Below, in pieces: positions 45,531-56,895 of a DNA stretch of 64,000 nucleotides. The notes beneath the pieces are model-generated. The model had not been told where the DNA came from. It ran no database searches and saw only the letters and a program-made list of their open reading frames with translations. The position numbers and the translations under genes were made by a program. Positions within the stretch are counted from its first letter, which is position 1; every line of letters starts with the position of its first letter. Source of the stretch: Fasciola hepatica. Lineage: Eukaryota; Platyhelminthes; Trematoda; Plagiorchiida; Fasciolidae. Location of the stretch: positions 21,143,501-21,207,500 of the forward strand of contig CANUEZ040000182.1 in assembly GCA_948099385.1 (NCBI GenBank), written 5' to 3'.

Positions 45531-46953
45531 TTACCTGGGTTTCCTGCCCGACGAACCGCGGTCACTGGCGTTGTTAAACCAGTGTTGTATATGCTTCTCG
45601 ATATCCCCGTCGGAGATATCTTTCAGCCGCTCACTGTTGTTAATGGCGTCTAAAGTCGTATGAATATTGTGATATGAAAAAACCTGCCTTTAATTACGTT
45701 CATTGATCGCAGCTGTGAAACGGCGGCCTTTTTAACACTGCCTGACCAGCAACACTGCTTTACAAGCTCATCGCTGATCATCAGGGACAACATTTTTCGG
45801 ACCGATTCCCGGAGGTCATTTGTTACAGTCCTGACAAGCATGGAAACCTGGAACATGAATGAGCAATATTGTTATCTTACCAGGTGCTCGTAGTTCGACA
45901 GAACATCCAAATAACCATCCATGGTTTTTAAGTCAGCCAATGTGTTGGCTCTTGTTGGCTTGTAGTATGACTGAACCCCGGGTGTTTGTCTTGAGCTGGA
46001 CAAGCCGCTTACTCGGCTGTGTAACGCCTCGAACCCGGAGTTTAGTAGTGCTATTATGGTGGAAAATTTTATATTCATGTCTCCCACCATGGCTGCTACT
46101 GAAGCCTGCAACTTGTCCACCTTTTTCCCCAACTGTTCCACGGTGGTATGTGTCGTTTCAACGGACTTCTCGTTGAAACTAGTGGAACTAGCATTTCCGA
46201 AACTACATGGTGGTGTAAATGAATTTAGTAAGAGCTGGTTGACTTACGATATAGGGGACAAAATCGGAGTTCGATTGCCGGTTTCCAGTATACGGGATAC
46301 TGGTTGTGGCGTGGAGGACGGTCTGGATGATAGGATATATTCAGTTAGGTTGCTTAACATACCCCGCTATCTGACTAGCAGTAAGACATTGTTCCGGTAG
46401 ACTTGGAACAACTACCGGTCCGAGGGGTCGTTTTTTTTGCGTTTGGTTCGCGATCGGTATCTGAGTCACTGCTAAAAGTGACGGGTCGTCTGCAAGAGTA
46501 AGGAAATGCCAACGGAATACCTTTTGCGTGTTGCACACCTCGTTGCAAACAGTGTCATTGGTGCTGTCGCATCAGAGGCCTCTGAAGTGGCATCCCGCAG
46601 ATATTGCGACTGACACTCCTGAATTTCATGGAAACTTTCTAGTGCAATCGTTTAAGTTTTAAAACGTACTCTTACCTGAACTAAACAATTCACGGCATTC
46701 GTAAACGGGAATGATGATGGAATGATACCGACGAAGTTGATGGCACCATCTGGGTGTTATCAAAGTTTATAGCATCACCACGGTGTCTGGATTCTGCAAG
46801 AGTTAGTGACAGTGCAGTCTTACTCTCAGCAATGAATACGGAACATCCATGACGATGTTCCCATAGGGAGGCATCCGAACAACACGGGCACAATACTTGC
46901 ATCAGTACTTTTCGCCGAAGGCGAAATCTTTGCAATCGTGATAGTCCGGACAT
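45531..46953 (-). CDS. Micro-intron gene with C-terminal DUF4806-like domain
   Basis: Predicted exons: 46953-46824, 46793-46779, 46749-46676, 46618-46521, 46489-46363, 46322-46248, 46202-45881, 45847-45688, 45649-45531. Introns are 30, 29, 57, 31, 40, 45, 33 and 38 nt; the last has GC-AG ends, the rest GT-AG. The first two could be one 74-nt intron in the same phase. The product starts MSGLSRLQRFRLRRK with a CPCCSD motif; then a basic-acidic stretch (KRRPVTFSSDSDTD), a coiled segment (EQLGKKVDKLQASVAAMVGD), LADLKTMDGYLDVLSNYEHL, and ESVRKMLSLMISDELVKQ…CCWSG, IEKHIQHWFNNASDR as in DUF4806. Exon 5 needs a frame change, perhaps at its A8 run (about 46428-46435): sequencing error or inactivating change. 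Biochemical role unknown. Confidence 0.68.
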
Positions 46954-47631
46954 GATGATGTTTTATCGATAAACGAGAATGTAGACAAAAATGTTACCAA
47001 GGGTTTACTACATTACCTACCTAGAAAGAAAAACAGAAGTAAATAACAAAAGCCCATCAAATGTCCACCCAGTATTGGTTTTTGGTTTGCCCGACCGGAA
47101 CCCAACAGTATCCCAACCAGATCCCCACCAAAACCAGACTGAATGCCTATCACAGTGAACTGGAGCCTAGAGAAGGTTATGGTACTTCATGATTATGCAT
47201 CTAAGCAAACGAAGTTAAAATAAACTATTTTTGGTCTTCTCTTTTACATCAGATGGCAATTAGATCTAGTGAGGTGCTAAAAGGGGCAGATTTCTGACCA
47301 CTGACACCGAGGAGGAATTATAGCTCATAATTCACGTTCATGGACCTCACTAGGCTCGTTTAGGACATTGGCATTGTTTAATCTATGGAACGTAACATTC
47401 AGTACGAGAAAATGCAAAAACGGATGCAGTTAAAAGTGAAAATAGTGCATCAACTCCGGAACACGACCAACCAGAAGCGGACAAAGACAATTCAAAGAGG
47501 CGAAAAACCGTGATTTAAAACAAAAATGTAACGCATCTCAGTACCAGTATTATCTCAAATTTATTGAGCGACGTAACATTTCGAGAATTTCCTTCACAAG
47601 TATATAGGTCTTGCCTCGCAAAAACAGTCAA
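46954..47631. other. Interior of the candidate transposon, upstream of its gene
   Basis: Contains a second motif cluster (CCCAACAGTATCCCAACC… at 47068-47148) and otherwise AT-rich non-coding sequence that would hold the promoter of the 46953 gene. Confidence 0.4.
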
Positions 47632-47682
47632 TAAACATCCCCATCAAATCCCCATCGGAACCCAACGTTAACATGGGGATCT
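47632..47682. repeat. Right subterminal motif array
   Basis: AACATCCCCATCAAATCCCC and CATCGGAACCCAACG next to the right terminal repeat, complementary in type to the left array. Confidence 0.65.
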
Positions 47683-47878
47683 GTGCTACATGGGTTTGTA
47701 GATTTCTCGCGGTAATAAATTACGGGCGCACAATGGTGTGTCGCAGTTATTGTCACGGGCAATATGACGCTTTAGTGTGGATAAATGTTGCTACTAGATG
47801 TGACCCAAAATCAAGCCCTAACGACGGAAAAAGGAAAAATTTTAGACAACCTGATTCATGCGTCAAGTTGACCTTGAT

Positions 47879-48749
47879 CTTGTTCAGGACCTGCGTGACG
47901 CACGTGCTGCCTGCTCACACGCTGCTATTCGGTTTCTCGTTGTTGAGTCCTTGTGATCGTATTATTGAGGTTTGTATATTGTTTATGTCATTGTTCATTG
48001 TAATAATTTAGTATCGTAGAATATCACGGATAATCGTCTTTTGATTTCGGGATCCGTTGCGAATTTGGCTACGCATTGCTCAAACGTGTGTTACAATCGG
48101 GGTAGTGAGCATTTTTCTAGTCGACTGTATCAGCCTTTCCCAAAATCCACCGCGAAGACTGGCACAGGGTGGTTTGGAGTGCCATTCTATCCCCTTTACT
48201 ACAGCGTTGTTTTGTCTTTTGGCATGGTCCAGGATGTTCCACTATCTTTCAAACTGCTTATGAGCTCCAAAGAAGTTAAGGCTATTGTCTGAGTAAACCT
48301 TCTAGGGGAAGCCTCGCCTCTCGACGAAAGGCCATTAAGATGAAATCGGCGGCCACATTATGCACTTCTTTGTGATCGAATGCTCTGGATTTTAAGCATG
48401 TTATCAGGCAGCCATACCTCTTCTGCGCACTCCTATGCTGTCGTACAATAAACGGGCCAAAGTGATCGACACCATTTTCCACGAACTGGAGCCGTTCCGG
48501 TTGAACTCTCATGACTGGAAGGGGGCCATCATTTGTTGGTCGGCTACCCCCCTCCGGCGACGACAAGTAATGCAGTTGCCTATGACTCGCTTGACCGTCG
48601 CTGGTCCCTTTGTCACCCATGATCGTCGACGTATTTTGTTCAATAAGTGGTTCAAACCCGCGTATCCCCCCTCTCGATGTACATGATCTATCAGACATCT
48701 CGTGAAGTGGTGGTCACCAGGAATTATCATGGGATATATTTTCGTACTC
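47879..48749 (+). repeat. Tandem duplication, first copy (partial LTR plus BEL integrase fragment)
   Basis: Same as 50197-51067 at an offset of 2318 bp with only a few differences. It consists of the last 217 bp of a BEL LTR followed by a 654-bp inverted BEL integrase fragment. Confidence 0.95.
48096..48749 (-). pseudogene. BEL-2 integrase fragment, copy 1
   Basis: Minus strand, in order: zinc-binding part ([42 protein letters not shown]), ENGVDHFGPF (first catalytic Asp), KRYGCLITCLKSRA, and in shifted frames the DN and GGFWERLIQST motifs (Asp and Glu). Several frame changes. It is a different BEL subfamily from the 52-57 kb element. Confidence 0.8.
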
Positions 48750-49444
48750 TGGTGGAGCCGCTTGGACACCGCCAAAATACAAAACCAGACCGTAGCAGAA
48801 GGGATAGAATGGCACTTCAACCCACCTTATGCCAGTCATCGCGGTGGCGTTTGGGAAAGGCTGATACGATCGACTATGAAAATACTCACAGCCCTGGCGT
48901 CACAACAAACCCTTGATGACGAGACGCTGACTACTTTACCAACAGAAGTATAACGCATATTAGAAAACAGACCCCTGGTGCCGATCGTCCCAGACCCGGA
49001 AGGCGAACCGGCACTCACCCTAACGACCTACTATTACTCCGGTCAAACGCAGGAGTAACCACCCCGAAAACCCTGCGTGGAACGTGCGTTGTTTGATGGA
49101 AACAAGTGAACCACCTAGCACAGGCTTTCTGGAAATGATGGACGAGGGAGTATCTACCGACACTGCAGCTTCGGCAAAAGTGGATCTCCAAACAGATGTC
49201 GTCCAGACTTGGCGATGTGGTCATCCTCGTGGAGAGCCACCTACATAAAGACGATTGGCCGGTTGGAGTGATCAAGGATTGTCGTACAGAAATTTATGGT
49301 CTCGTGCGCACTGTGATGGTGAGGACGATCAAAGGAGACGTACTGCGAGATATACGTAAATTATGTCTACTTGAGGGTGACAGCGACGCCGGCGAGGCCG
49401 ACGCTACCTACCAAGCTATACCCATGTCTGCTGCTACCAGATGA
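48750..49444 (+). pseudogene. BEL integrase end and C-terminal domain
   Basis: Plus strand: [22 protein letters not shown] (integrase third catalytic residue, Glu present), then stops. In another frame the DUF5641-type C-terminal domain: SSRLGDVVILVESHLHKDDW, then PVGVIKDC and RTIKGDVLRDIRKLCLL. It leads into the LTR at 49603 as the 3' end of a BEL element whose upstream part is missing. Confidence 0.8.
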
Positions 49445-49602
49445 AGCCGAATTCATTTGTTCATCCCTCATGTATTCCTCTGTAGGACCCAACCCCCCAC
49501 ACCATCTTTGAAGTATATTTGTGTTTAATTCCATACAGCATTTACGATTTACTATGGAGCTAATTGTCCAAACCTTAGCTCACCACACGACACGACACTG
49601 CA

Positions 49603-50413
49603 TGTAGAAGTAACGGGGCTTAGATCACACACACACATGCCTACATTTTACTCGTTTTTTGCCACACGGTCTTTTGTTGACATTGAAGAAAGTCCTCCTT
49701 TGATCTGTAGTCATACCTGTGATTCCATTGTAACCCCTGCTCGTACACACACACACAAACTCACTCAAGCACATACATCTAGGACAGGACGGCCCTTTAC
49801 AAGTACGGCATCTATGTGGCCCCGTCACGCCCGCCGTCGGTCATTTGGTCTTGTGGAAGATGTAGACTGGCCTCACGTCTATGTAGCAAATGGGTTAGGT
49901 GCGACCAGTAGTAGAACGTTGACGACGAGTACAAGGCGCGCGCACTGACAGCAGGGCCTAGGCAGGTAGGAAGAATCAGTACCTTTATACCGAACCTTTG
50001 ACTCTGCTAAGGATCCAGGAGGATTTTGGTGGGCGGCGTAACAGCCGGTCGTGGAAAATCCCCCTTTAACCCTCGCGATTCAGTGTTTTTCCTAACATCA
50101 CTCATTTGCCTACACTATTGACCTGTCTTTACGAACTGGTTGTTTTTCTGGACCAATTGTTGTTTGTTCGCGCCCAGAGCGCTACTTTGGCACATCCTTG
50201 TTCAGGACCTGCGTGACGCACGTGCTGTCTGCTCATACGCTGCTATTCGGTTTCTCGTTGTTGAGTCCTTGTGATCGTATTATTGAGGTTTGCATATTGT
50301 TTATGTCATTGTTCATTGTAATAATTTAGTATCGTAGAATATCACGGATAATCGTCTTTTGATTTCGGGATCCGTTGCGAATTTGGCTACGCATTGCTCA
50401 AACGTGTGTTACA
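49603..50413 (+). repeat. BEL LTR (811 bp)
   Basis: TGTAGAAGTAACGGGG … GTGTGTTACA, with 5'-TG and CA-3' ends; homologous to 56896-57665 and 59669-60480. It contains a CA microsatellite near 49625, a TTTATA box at about 50003 and a pyrimidine-rich stretch before the end. Confidence 0.85.
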
Positions 50414-51067
50414 ATCGGGGTAGTGAGCATTTTTCTAGTCGACTGTATCAGCCTTTCCCAAAATCCACCGCGAAGACTGGCACAGGGTGGTTTGGAGTGC
50501 CATTCTATCCCCTTTACTACAGCGTTGTTTTGTCTTTTGGCATGGTCCAGGATGTTCCACTATCTTTCAAACTGCTTATGAGCTCCAAAGAAGTTAAGGC
50601 TATTGTCTGAGTAAACCTTCTAGGGGAAGCCTCGCCTCTCGACGAAAGGCCATTAAGATGAAATCGGCGGCCACATTATGCACTTCTTTGTGATCGAATG
50701 CTCTGGATTTTAAGCATGTTATCAGGCAGCCATACCTCTTCTGCGCACTCCTATGCTGTCGTACAATAAACGGGCCAAAGTGATCGACACCATTTTCCAC
50801 GAACTGGAGCCGTTCCGGTTGAACTCTCATGACTGGAAGGGGGCCATCATTTGTTGGTCGGCTACCCCCCTCCGGCGACGACAAGTAATGCAGTTGCCTA
50901 TGACTCGCTTGACCGTCGCTGGTCCCTTTGTCACCCATGATCGTCGACGTATTTTGTTCAATAAGTGGTTCAAACCCGCGTATCCCCCCTCTCGATGTAC
51001 ATGATCTATCAGACATCTCGTGAAGTGGTGGTCACCAGGAATTATCATGGGATATATTTTCGTACTC
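50197..51067 (+). repeat. Tandem duplication, second copy
   Basis: Counterpart of 47879-48749. Here the LTR is complete upstream, so this copy keeps the original left context. 50414-51067 is the second copy of the inverted BEL-2 integrase fragment. Confidence 0.95.
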
Positions 51068-51412
51068 CAGGCTTGACCTCATCAACCGCTCCCCAACTCT
51101 CAGCAGCTCGTTGGCTCACATAGGGTTTAGCCTTCGAATACGGCTGTGCAACAGCCTGCTATTTTTGGTGTGATCACCTATCCTGGCCAGCTCACGGGTC
51201 TCGAACAGGAAGGCATCTGGTTGTAGTAGGGGTAGGACACCGAGTTCCGCTTGGTTCAGCTGGCCCGGCAGTATCGTTCCCAAATTTCACGTGTTCTGTG
51301 GCCTTGTGATTAGAAATATTTAGTATCTCGTATACCAGATTACAGTTCTTGACATTTTTATTCAGTTGGGTAAGTGGCACGGATATTTTATTACAATACA
51401 CAACAGATCAAT
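51068..51412 (+). other. Leader of the BEL-1 element
   Basis: Non-coding stretch between the integrase fragment and the gag ATG. The 5' LTR expected here is absent, replaced by the 50414-51067 fragment, so the element is 5' deleted. Confidence 0.5.
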
Positions 51413-52956
51413 ATGGAACGAGGAAAAACAAGCAAAATGCCAAGAAAAGGATCAAAAACATTGGAATCCAAACATGAAATAGCACGGCAAGTCTCTGGGG
51501 AGGTTTTAAGTACATTTTGTTCTTTAGTTAATGTTAAATCGCCTAGTCCTGTCAGTGCTAGTTCATGCGTTAATGAGAGCAATATGTATCGCAACGATGT
51601 TGATTTATTTAGGCTGAGAATACTAGACCTAGAACAGCAGTTACTATCGGCTAGACTACAGGCACAGGAAGCAGAAAAGAAGTGTACACAGAAAGAGCGA
51701 GAGCATGAGACCAGCAACTTTGGCACTTCCGATAGATCAGGGTGCAATAAGATAGGGAATTCCACGCCGGTCACCGACTACAAACCACATCGATCGATTT
51801 ACCTAGAGTGGAACTAACGGTTCTCGACGGGCGAGCTGAACAATACTGCAAGTTTGTCAAGCAGTTCGAAACGTTCGTTGAAAATAAGGTAACCGACCCT
51901 GGGCAAAGGCTACTCTACCTTGCTCACTACTGTCGAGGCCGAGCAAGAGAAGCTATCGACGGGTGCACCATGCTCGACCCAGAACAAGGCTACACAAGGG
52001 CAAGGAAGACTCTAAGGGACTTGTTTGGCCAACCGTTCGGAGTAGCCCGTAACCTAATAGAGGGCGTGATGGCAGAGGCAAGGAGAACCAAGGGCGACGT
52101 CTACACCATGGCCAACCTGGTGATCAAGATGCAAAACTGCTCAATAGCCCTCGACCATTTAGGTTACAGGGCTGACCTAGACGCCATGCACACTTTGGAA
52201 GGCATAGTCCGTCACTTTTCTCCCGAACTACAGGGTCGGTGGGCGGAAGAAGCAGAACGGATAAGCCGAAGCGACAGAGAAGCCAACTTCGAAGACCTGA
52301 GCGAATACTTAGACAGGCAAACGAAGATAGCTGACAGCAGGTTCGGCCGACTCATCCGGGCCAGCAACCGGGCAAACAAGCCCAGTAATAGCCAAGCTCA
52401 AACCCCTGTACGGGAACATCCAAAACACCAGCCTTGGACCAATACACATGCCATTTCACGCGATGCTACGGCGCAACCCAACTGCGGATCCTGTGGTACT
52501 AGCCATGGCCTACCAGAATGCCCGAAGTTCGGCAACGCCACAATAGACGAACGGTGGGAAATGGTGAGGATTGCAGGAGCGTGTTTTATTTGTCTCAACA
52601 CCACGCACCGGGCGACAGCCTGTAGAACGAGGAATCGATGTGGTTACGAGGGCTGCACGGGCAGAAACATTCGGTTGCTGCACCAGGTGAGAGTAACTAT
52701 AACCAAGATGAGTATCAAACCCAAAGTTATTTGTTCAACGTCACGATCTGCCAGTAAACCGGTACGCTTAGGAGTAGTGGCCGTGGGGGTAGTGACCCCA
52801 ACCGGGGTGGTCAAGGCATTGGATCTCGTCGATAGTGGATCCGACACTACTCTAGTGAAAGGGCGGTTTGCCGACAAACACCAACTCTCTAGAGGTGCGA
52901 CGTCGTTGGCAGTGAGCACGGTAGGCGGAACACAGGTAATGACCGCGGAATACTGA
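51413..52956 (+). pseudogene. BEL-1a gag and protease
   Basis: ATG at 51413 (MERGKTSKMPRKG), a coiled-coil (LRILDLEQQLLSARLQAQE), a frameshift near 51805, then gag core (DGRAEQYCKFVKQFETFVE, LAHYCRGRAREAI). CCHC-like fingers follow (CGSCGTSHGLPEC; CFICLNTTHRATAC) and the protease motif LDLVDSGSDTTLVKG, with DSG as usual in BEL. The frame breaks again at 52956. Gag packages the element RNA; the protease would cleave the polyprotein. Confidence 0.88.
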
Positions 52957-55900
52957 GGCTGCATTTCATCTTTCTAGACACTGACGAGGAAATTGAACCA
53001 ACGGAGGCATTCACGCCAGCGGATCTCCCCATGCGAGCACCAAAGTCGGTGAACGCAATCTTGACTAGGTCGCTCCACCTGCAGGATGTAACCGTTGTAG
53101 ACTGGGAAAACGATGAAGTGGATCTCCTCATCGGCTGCGACGTGCCAGAGGCGCATTGGGTGCTTGACCAGAGATTGGGCGACCGCCAGGCTCCTTATGC
53201 CGTACGCACGGTTCTGGGATGGATGTCATGTGGTCCAGTAGGGGTACGTGATTCCGTAAATTATTTATCCACCGAAACGGACCGCACAGAGTACAATCTG
53301 CAGCGGCTGTATGAAAAGGAGTTTCATGACATTGGAGACGAAAGCCCGACGTTGTCTCAAGAGGATCACTTCGCTCTACAAACGGTGCGGCAAGGCACTA
53401 GAGGCCTCAAAAAACAGTTCGGGGTTCCCCTCCCATGGCGCACACTGGACGACCCGTGGACTGACAACAGAAATTATGTTCTCCAACGATTACTACGACT
53501 AAAAGAACGCTTCATTCGGGATCAGAATCTGTGGGAACGATACGCGGATTTTATGAAGCGAAACGAAGCCCTCGGCTACGTTGAAAAGGTGCCTGCAAAC
53601 ACCGACAGCAGAAGGGGTATCTGGTATCTGCCTCACCATCCGGTTATCGACCCCAAGAAACCCAAACAACTGCGGGTGGTTTTCGACTGTGCGGCCAAGT
53701 TCTAGGGCAAGTCGTTAAACGATCGCCTACTACAGGGGCCTGACTGGACCACTCCACTGATCGATGTTTTGTGCCGTTTCAGAGTGGGTGAAGTGGCTTT
53801 GTCTGCCGACATTATGGAAACGTTTCATCAGGTGAAGATTCCGGTAGGAGAACGAGATGCTTTGCGTTTCCTGTGGTGGGAAGGGAGCGACCGGTACAAC
53901 GCAGTGGTGAATTATAGGATGACCGTCCACCCCTTCGGAGCCATATCGTCACCATTTTGTGCCAACTACGCCCTCCGAGATTCAGCGAACAAACATGGCG
54001 ATCTAGTACATCGGACGGCGGTGGATAGCGTCAGCAGGAACTTCCACGTCGACGACTACCTTGGGTCATTCGATGATGTGGAATCAGCTCTAGAGCAGTT
54101 CAGGGGTCTGACGAGATTGCTGGAAGAGGGCGGCCTCCATCTAACTAAGTGGATGTCAAACGCTTCAGAAGTGCTGAAGGTCATCCCGTATCACGAAAAG
54201 GCCGAAAGGGTGAGAGATTTGGACGGCTCTCCACTTCCTAACGAGCGCACTTTAGGAATACAATGGGACGCGGAAACGGACGATTTTGTTTTCGAACTAA
54301 ACGTTCCCGAGCTGCCAATAACCCGTCGTGGCATACTATCTGCCGTCTCAAGTTTGTTCGACCCGCTCGGTTCCGTCTCAGCATGGCTGCTACCCGGAAA
54401 TATCTTGCTGCAGCGGCCGTGCCGTAAGAAAGTTGATTGGGACCAGTCACTGGACCAAGGGGACCGGCTGGACTGGGAAGAATTTTTGAATACCTTGAAG
54501 AAATTAGGGGACATAAGAATCCCACGATGTTTGACTCCTGGCCATACGACACGGACTGGAGAACTACATGCCTTTTCCGATGCATCCGAAGTCGGTTATG
54601 GAGCTGTGGTATACGGACGATGGTGCGCAGGAGATGGACAATATACCACGAGGATCCTGTTCGCCAAAGCCCGCGTTGCTCCAATGAAGTCGGTCTCAAT
54701 CCCACGCCTTGAACTCAGCGCAGCCGTGTTGGCAGTCAGGGTGGTGCAAGCTGTGAAGAGATGTTTCGATCTCTACATTTGGTCGGTGAGCTTCTGGACG
54801 GATTCAACGATAAAACTTTACTACATTAACAACGTCCGGAGCCCGTTTAGTACTTTCGTCGCTAACCGACTCACGATTATCCATGATGAATCAGCCATGA
54901 GCCAGTGGAATCTTGTCAGGTCTGGCGATAATCCGGCAGACCTGTGCTCCGGAGGTGCGAACAACTTCAGGCAACTAGACACGTGGACGAGAGGGCCAAA
55001 CTTCCTACAATTGCCCAAACAGGACTGGCCCGTGTTCGAATAAAAAAACCCTACGGAAGTGGGACTGGAGATCAAAGGCGTAGTGATAGCGGCCAACGTC
55101 GTCGAAGCAACATCCATTATATCGCGACTGGTCAGGTTTTCTTCCTGGATGAAGACGCTTCGTTCGCTAGTTTGGTTAACCAGGTTCTAGAGAAATTTGC
55201 TAGTCATGAAAGGGCTACGGCCCTCAGGTCGGATACGGGTCGGCCCGATAGGTCCCGATGACCTACAAGCGGCAGAATACGATATTTTCAGAATGATACA
55301 ACGCGAGGCTTTCGCCCGAGAACTCAAGAGGGCGGAAGAAGTGGGACCGACCAATAAAGACATACCATCCCCAATAGGCGAGCTGAAGCGTTTAAACCCC
55401 AAACACATCGATGGACTGCTGCGGGTGGATGGTAGGCTGGTCAACGCCCACCTGAACTTCGACACAAAGTATCCTATATTGCTGCCTGCGAGACAACCTG
55501 CAGTAGAGCCAATGATTCAACACGCCCACGCCATGGAGGGACATGCCGGGGAAAGTCACGTGACGAGCGTCAACCGAAAGCGCCTCTGGTTGTTAAGAGG
55601 ACGAGAGACTGTAAAACGCGTAATCCGACGGTGTGTGCAATGTAGGAGACGCAATGCCCCGGCGGGCAAACAACTCATGGCACCACTACCAGAATGTGGG
55701 GTGACTCCGGACTGGTGGCCGTTCAGTGACACCGGGTTGGACTATTTCGGGCCCTTGTGGATCAAGTGCGGGAAAAGATTAGAAAAGCGATACGGACGTA
55801 TCATGACGTGCACGAAATCACGTGCGGTACACCTAGAAGTAGCACATTCGATGACGACCGATTTGTTTCTACAAGCCTTGCAAAGATTTATCGACCGAAG

Positions 55901-56597
55901 AGGCGTACCGGCCGATATATACTCAGACAATGGATCCAACTTTGTGGGCGCTCACCGGGAATTGCAGCGTTGGCACAAGAACATAAACAGGGACGAACTG
56001 CAGAATCGAACCGTGGCCTACGGCATACGATGGCATTTCAACCCCCCACAGGCCAGTCACCGAGGCGGCATATGGAAACGCATGATCCGGTCCGCCAGAC
56101 GGATATTGCTGTCAATCATGGAGCAGCAACCGCCCGACGACGAGACACTGAACACCGTCACGACTGAGGTGGAGCGAATCCTGAACAACCGCACACTGGT
56201 TCCAGTAATGAACGGCGACCCCACCCACTTGGCGCTCACCCCAAACGACTTATTGACGCTAAGGTCGAACGAGGGTTTCCAAGGGCCGGTAAACCTTCGT
56301 GGGAGCTACCTCCACGGGTGGAAGTAAGCGAACTATCTGGCCAAGGTCTTCTGGAGGCGATGGCTGCGGGAGTACCTACCGGCCTTGCAGACTCGACAGA
56401 AGTGGCTGGTGAAAACAAGACCATTCAAAGTTGGGGATGTAGTTATGATCGCCGACGAACGCGCACGTTTCAGCACTTGGTCTCTGGGAGTAGTTACGGA
56501 AACCATCGAAAGCACTGACGGAGTGATAAGAACGGTGAAGGTGAAGACAGCTGACAGAGTGTTCATTCGTGATGCACGCAGTATTAACCTACTCTAG
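52957..56597 (+). pseudogene. BEL-1a pol: RT, RNase H, integrase
   Basis: A single frame with in-frame stops at 53703, 55041, 55188 and 56325. RT: KKPKQLRVVFDCAAKF, then LSADIMETFHQVKI, HPFGAISSPFCANYAL and NFHVDDYLGSFD (catalytic xVDD). RNase H: LHAFSDASEVGYGAVVYG, IPRLELSAAVLAVRV, FWTDSTIKLYYI. Integrase 55500-56200: HAGESH and CVQCRRRNAPAG zinc-binding residues, GLDYFGPLW and YSDNGSNFVGA catalytic Asp residues, but RGGIWKRMIRS has Lys where the catalytic Glu belongs. C-terminal DUF5641-like domain to 56597. All four stops are shared with the minus-strand copy. Confidence 0.9.
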
Positions 56598-56895
56598 AGC
56601 GAAGGCGGAGGAGCTGATAACCCTGAGGCCCAGTAGACCTTTTCACACGTCATCGAGGTGGATAAAGGAACACCATATATACCACACGGTCTCCATCAAA
56701 CACGTTAAGGTGCTCGCGGTCTTTTTGTTGACATCATAGAAGGTTCTTTCCGATATGTGGTGATGAATGCGACTCCATTGTACATCTCGATACATACACG
56801 CATGCACGACGCACTCTACATCCCGTAAACCCATCAAACATGTGACAGTGTTCGTTGTTTTGCTTCTTGTTGACGCTACCGAATGCCCTTGCATA
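56598..56895 (+). other. BEL-1a 3' non-coding region
   Basis: Between the end of pol and the 3' LTR; includes inverted-looking GTCTTTTTGTTGACATC motifs that recur inside the LTR. Confidence 0.5.

Larger units (their letters stand above)
44908..47693 (-). mobile_element. Candidate DNA transposon carrying a DUF4806-like gene
   Basis: The left end CCCAAGTAGCA (44908-44918) is the inverted counterpart of the right end TGCTACATGGG (47683-47693), matching 10 of 11. The flanks read TTT on both sides, a possible 3-bp target duplication. Subterminal GGGAT/TTGGTTGGG motifs cluster inside both ends. The only gene inside is the multi-exon gene at 46953-45531; no DDE transposase was recognised in the remaining 1.3 kb, so the unit may depend on a helper. 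Confidence 0.6.

Noticed and set aside
48435..48686. 83-codon plus-strand open frame, repeated at 50753-51004
   Set aside because: Antisense to the BEL-2 integrase zinc-binding region; duplicated only because the fragment is duplicated.
53703..53705. Programmed readthrough of the TAG in BEL pol
   Set aside because: Three further stops and two frame breaks occur in the same element, so decay is the simpler explanation.
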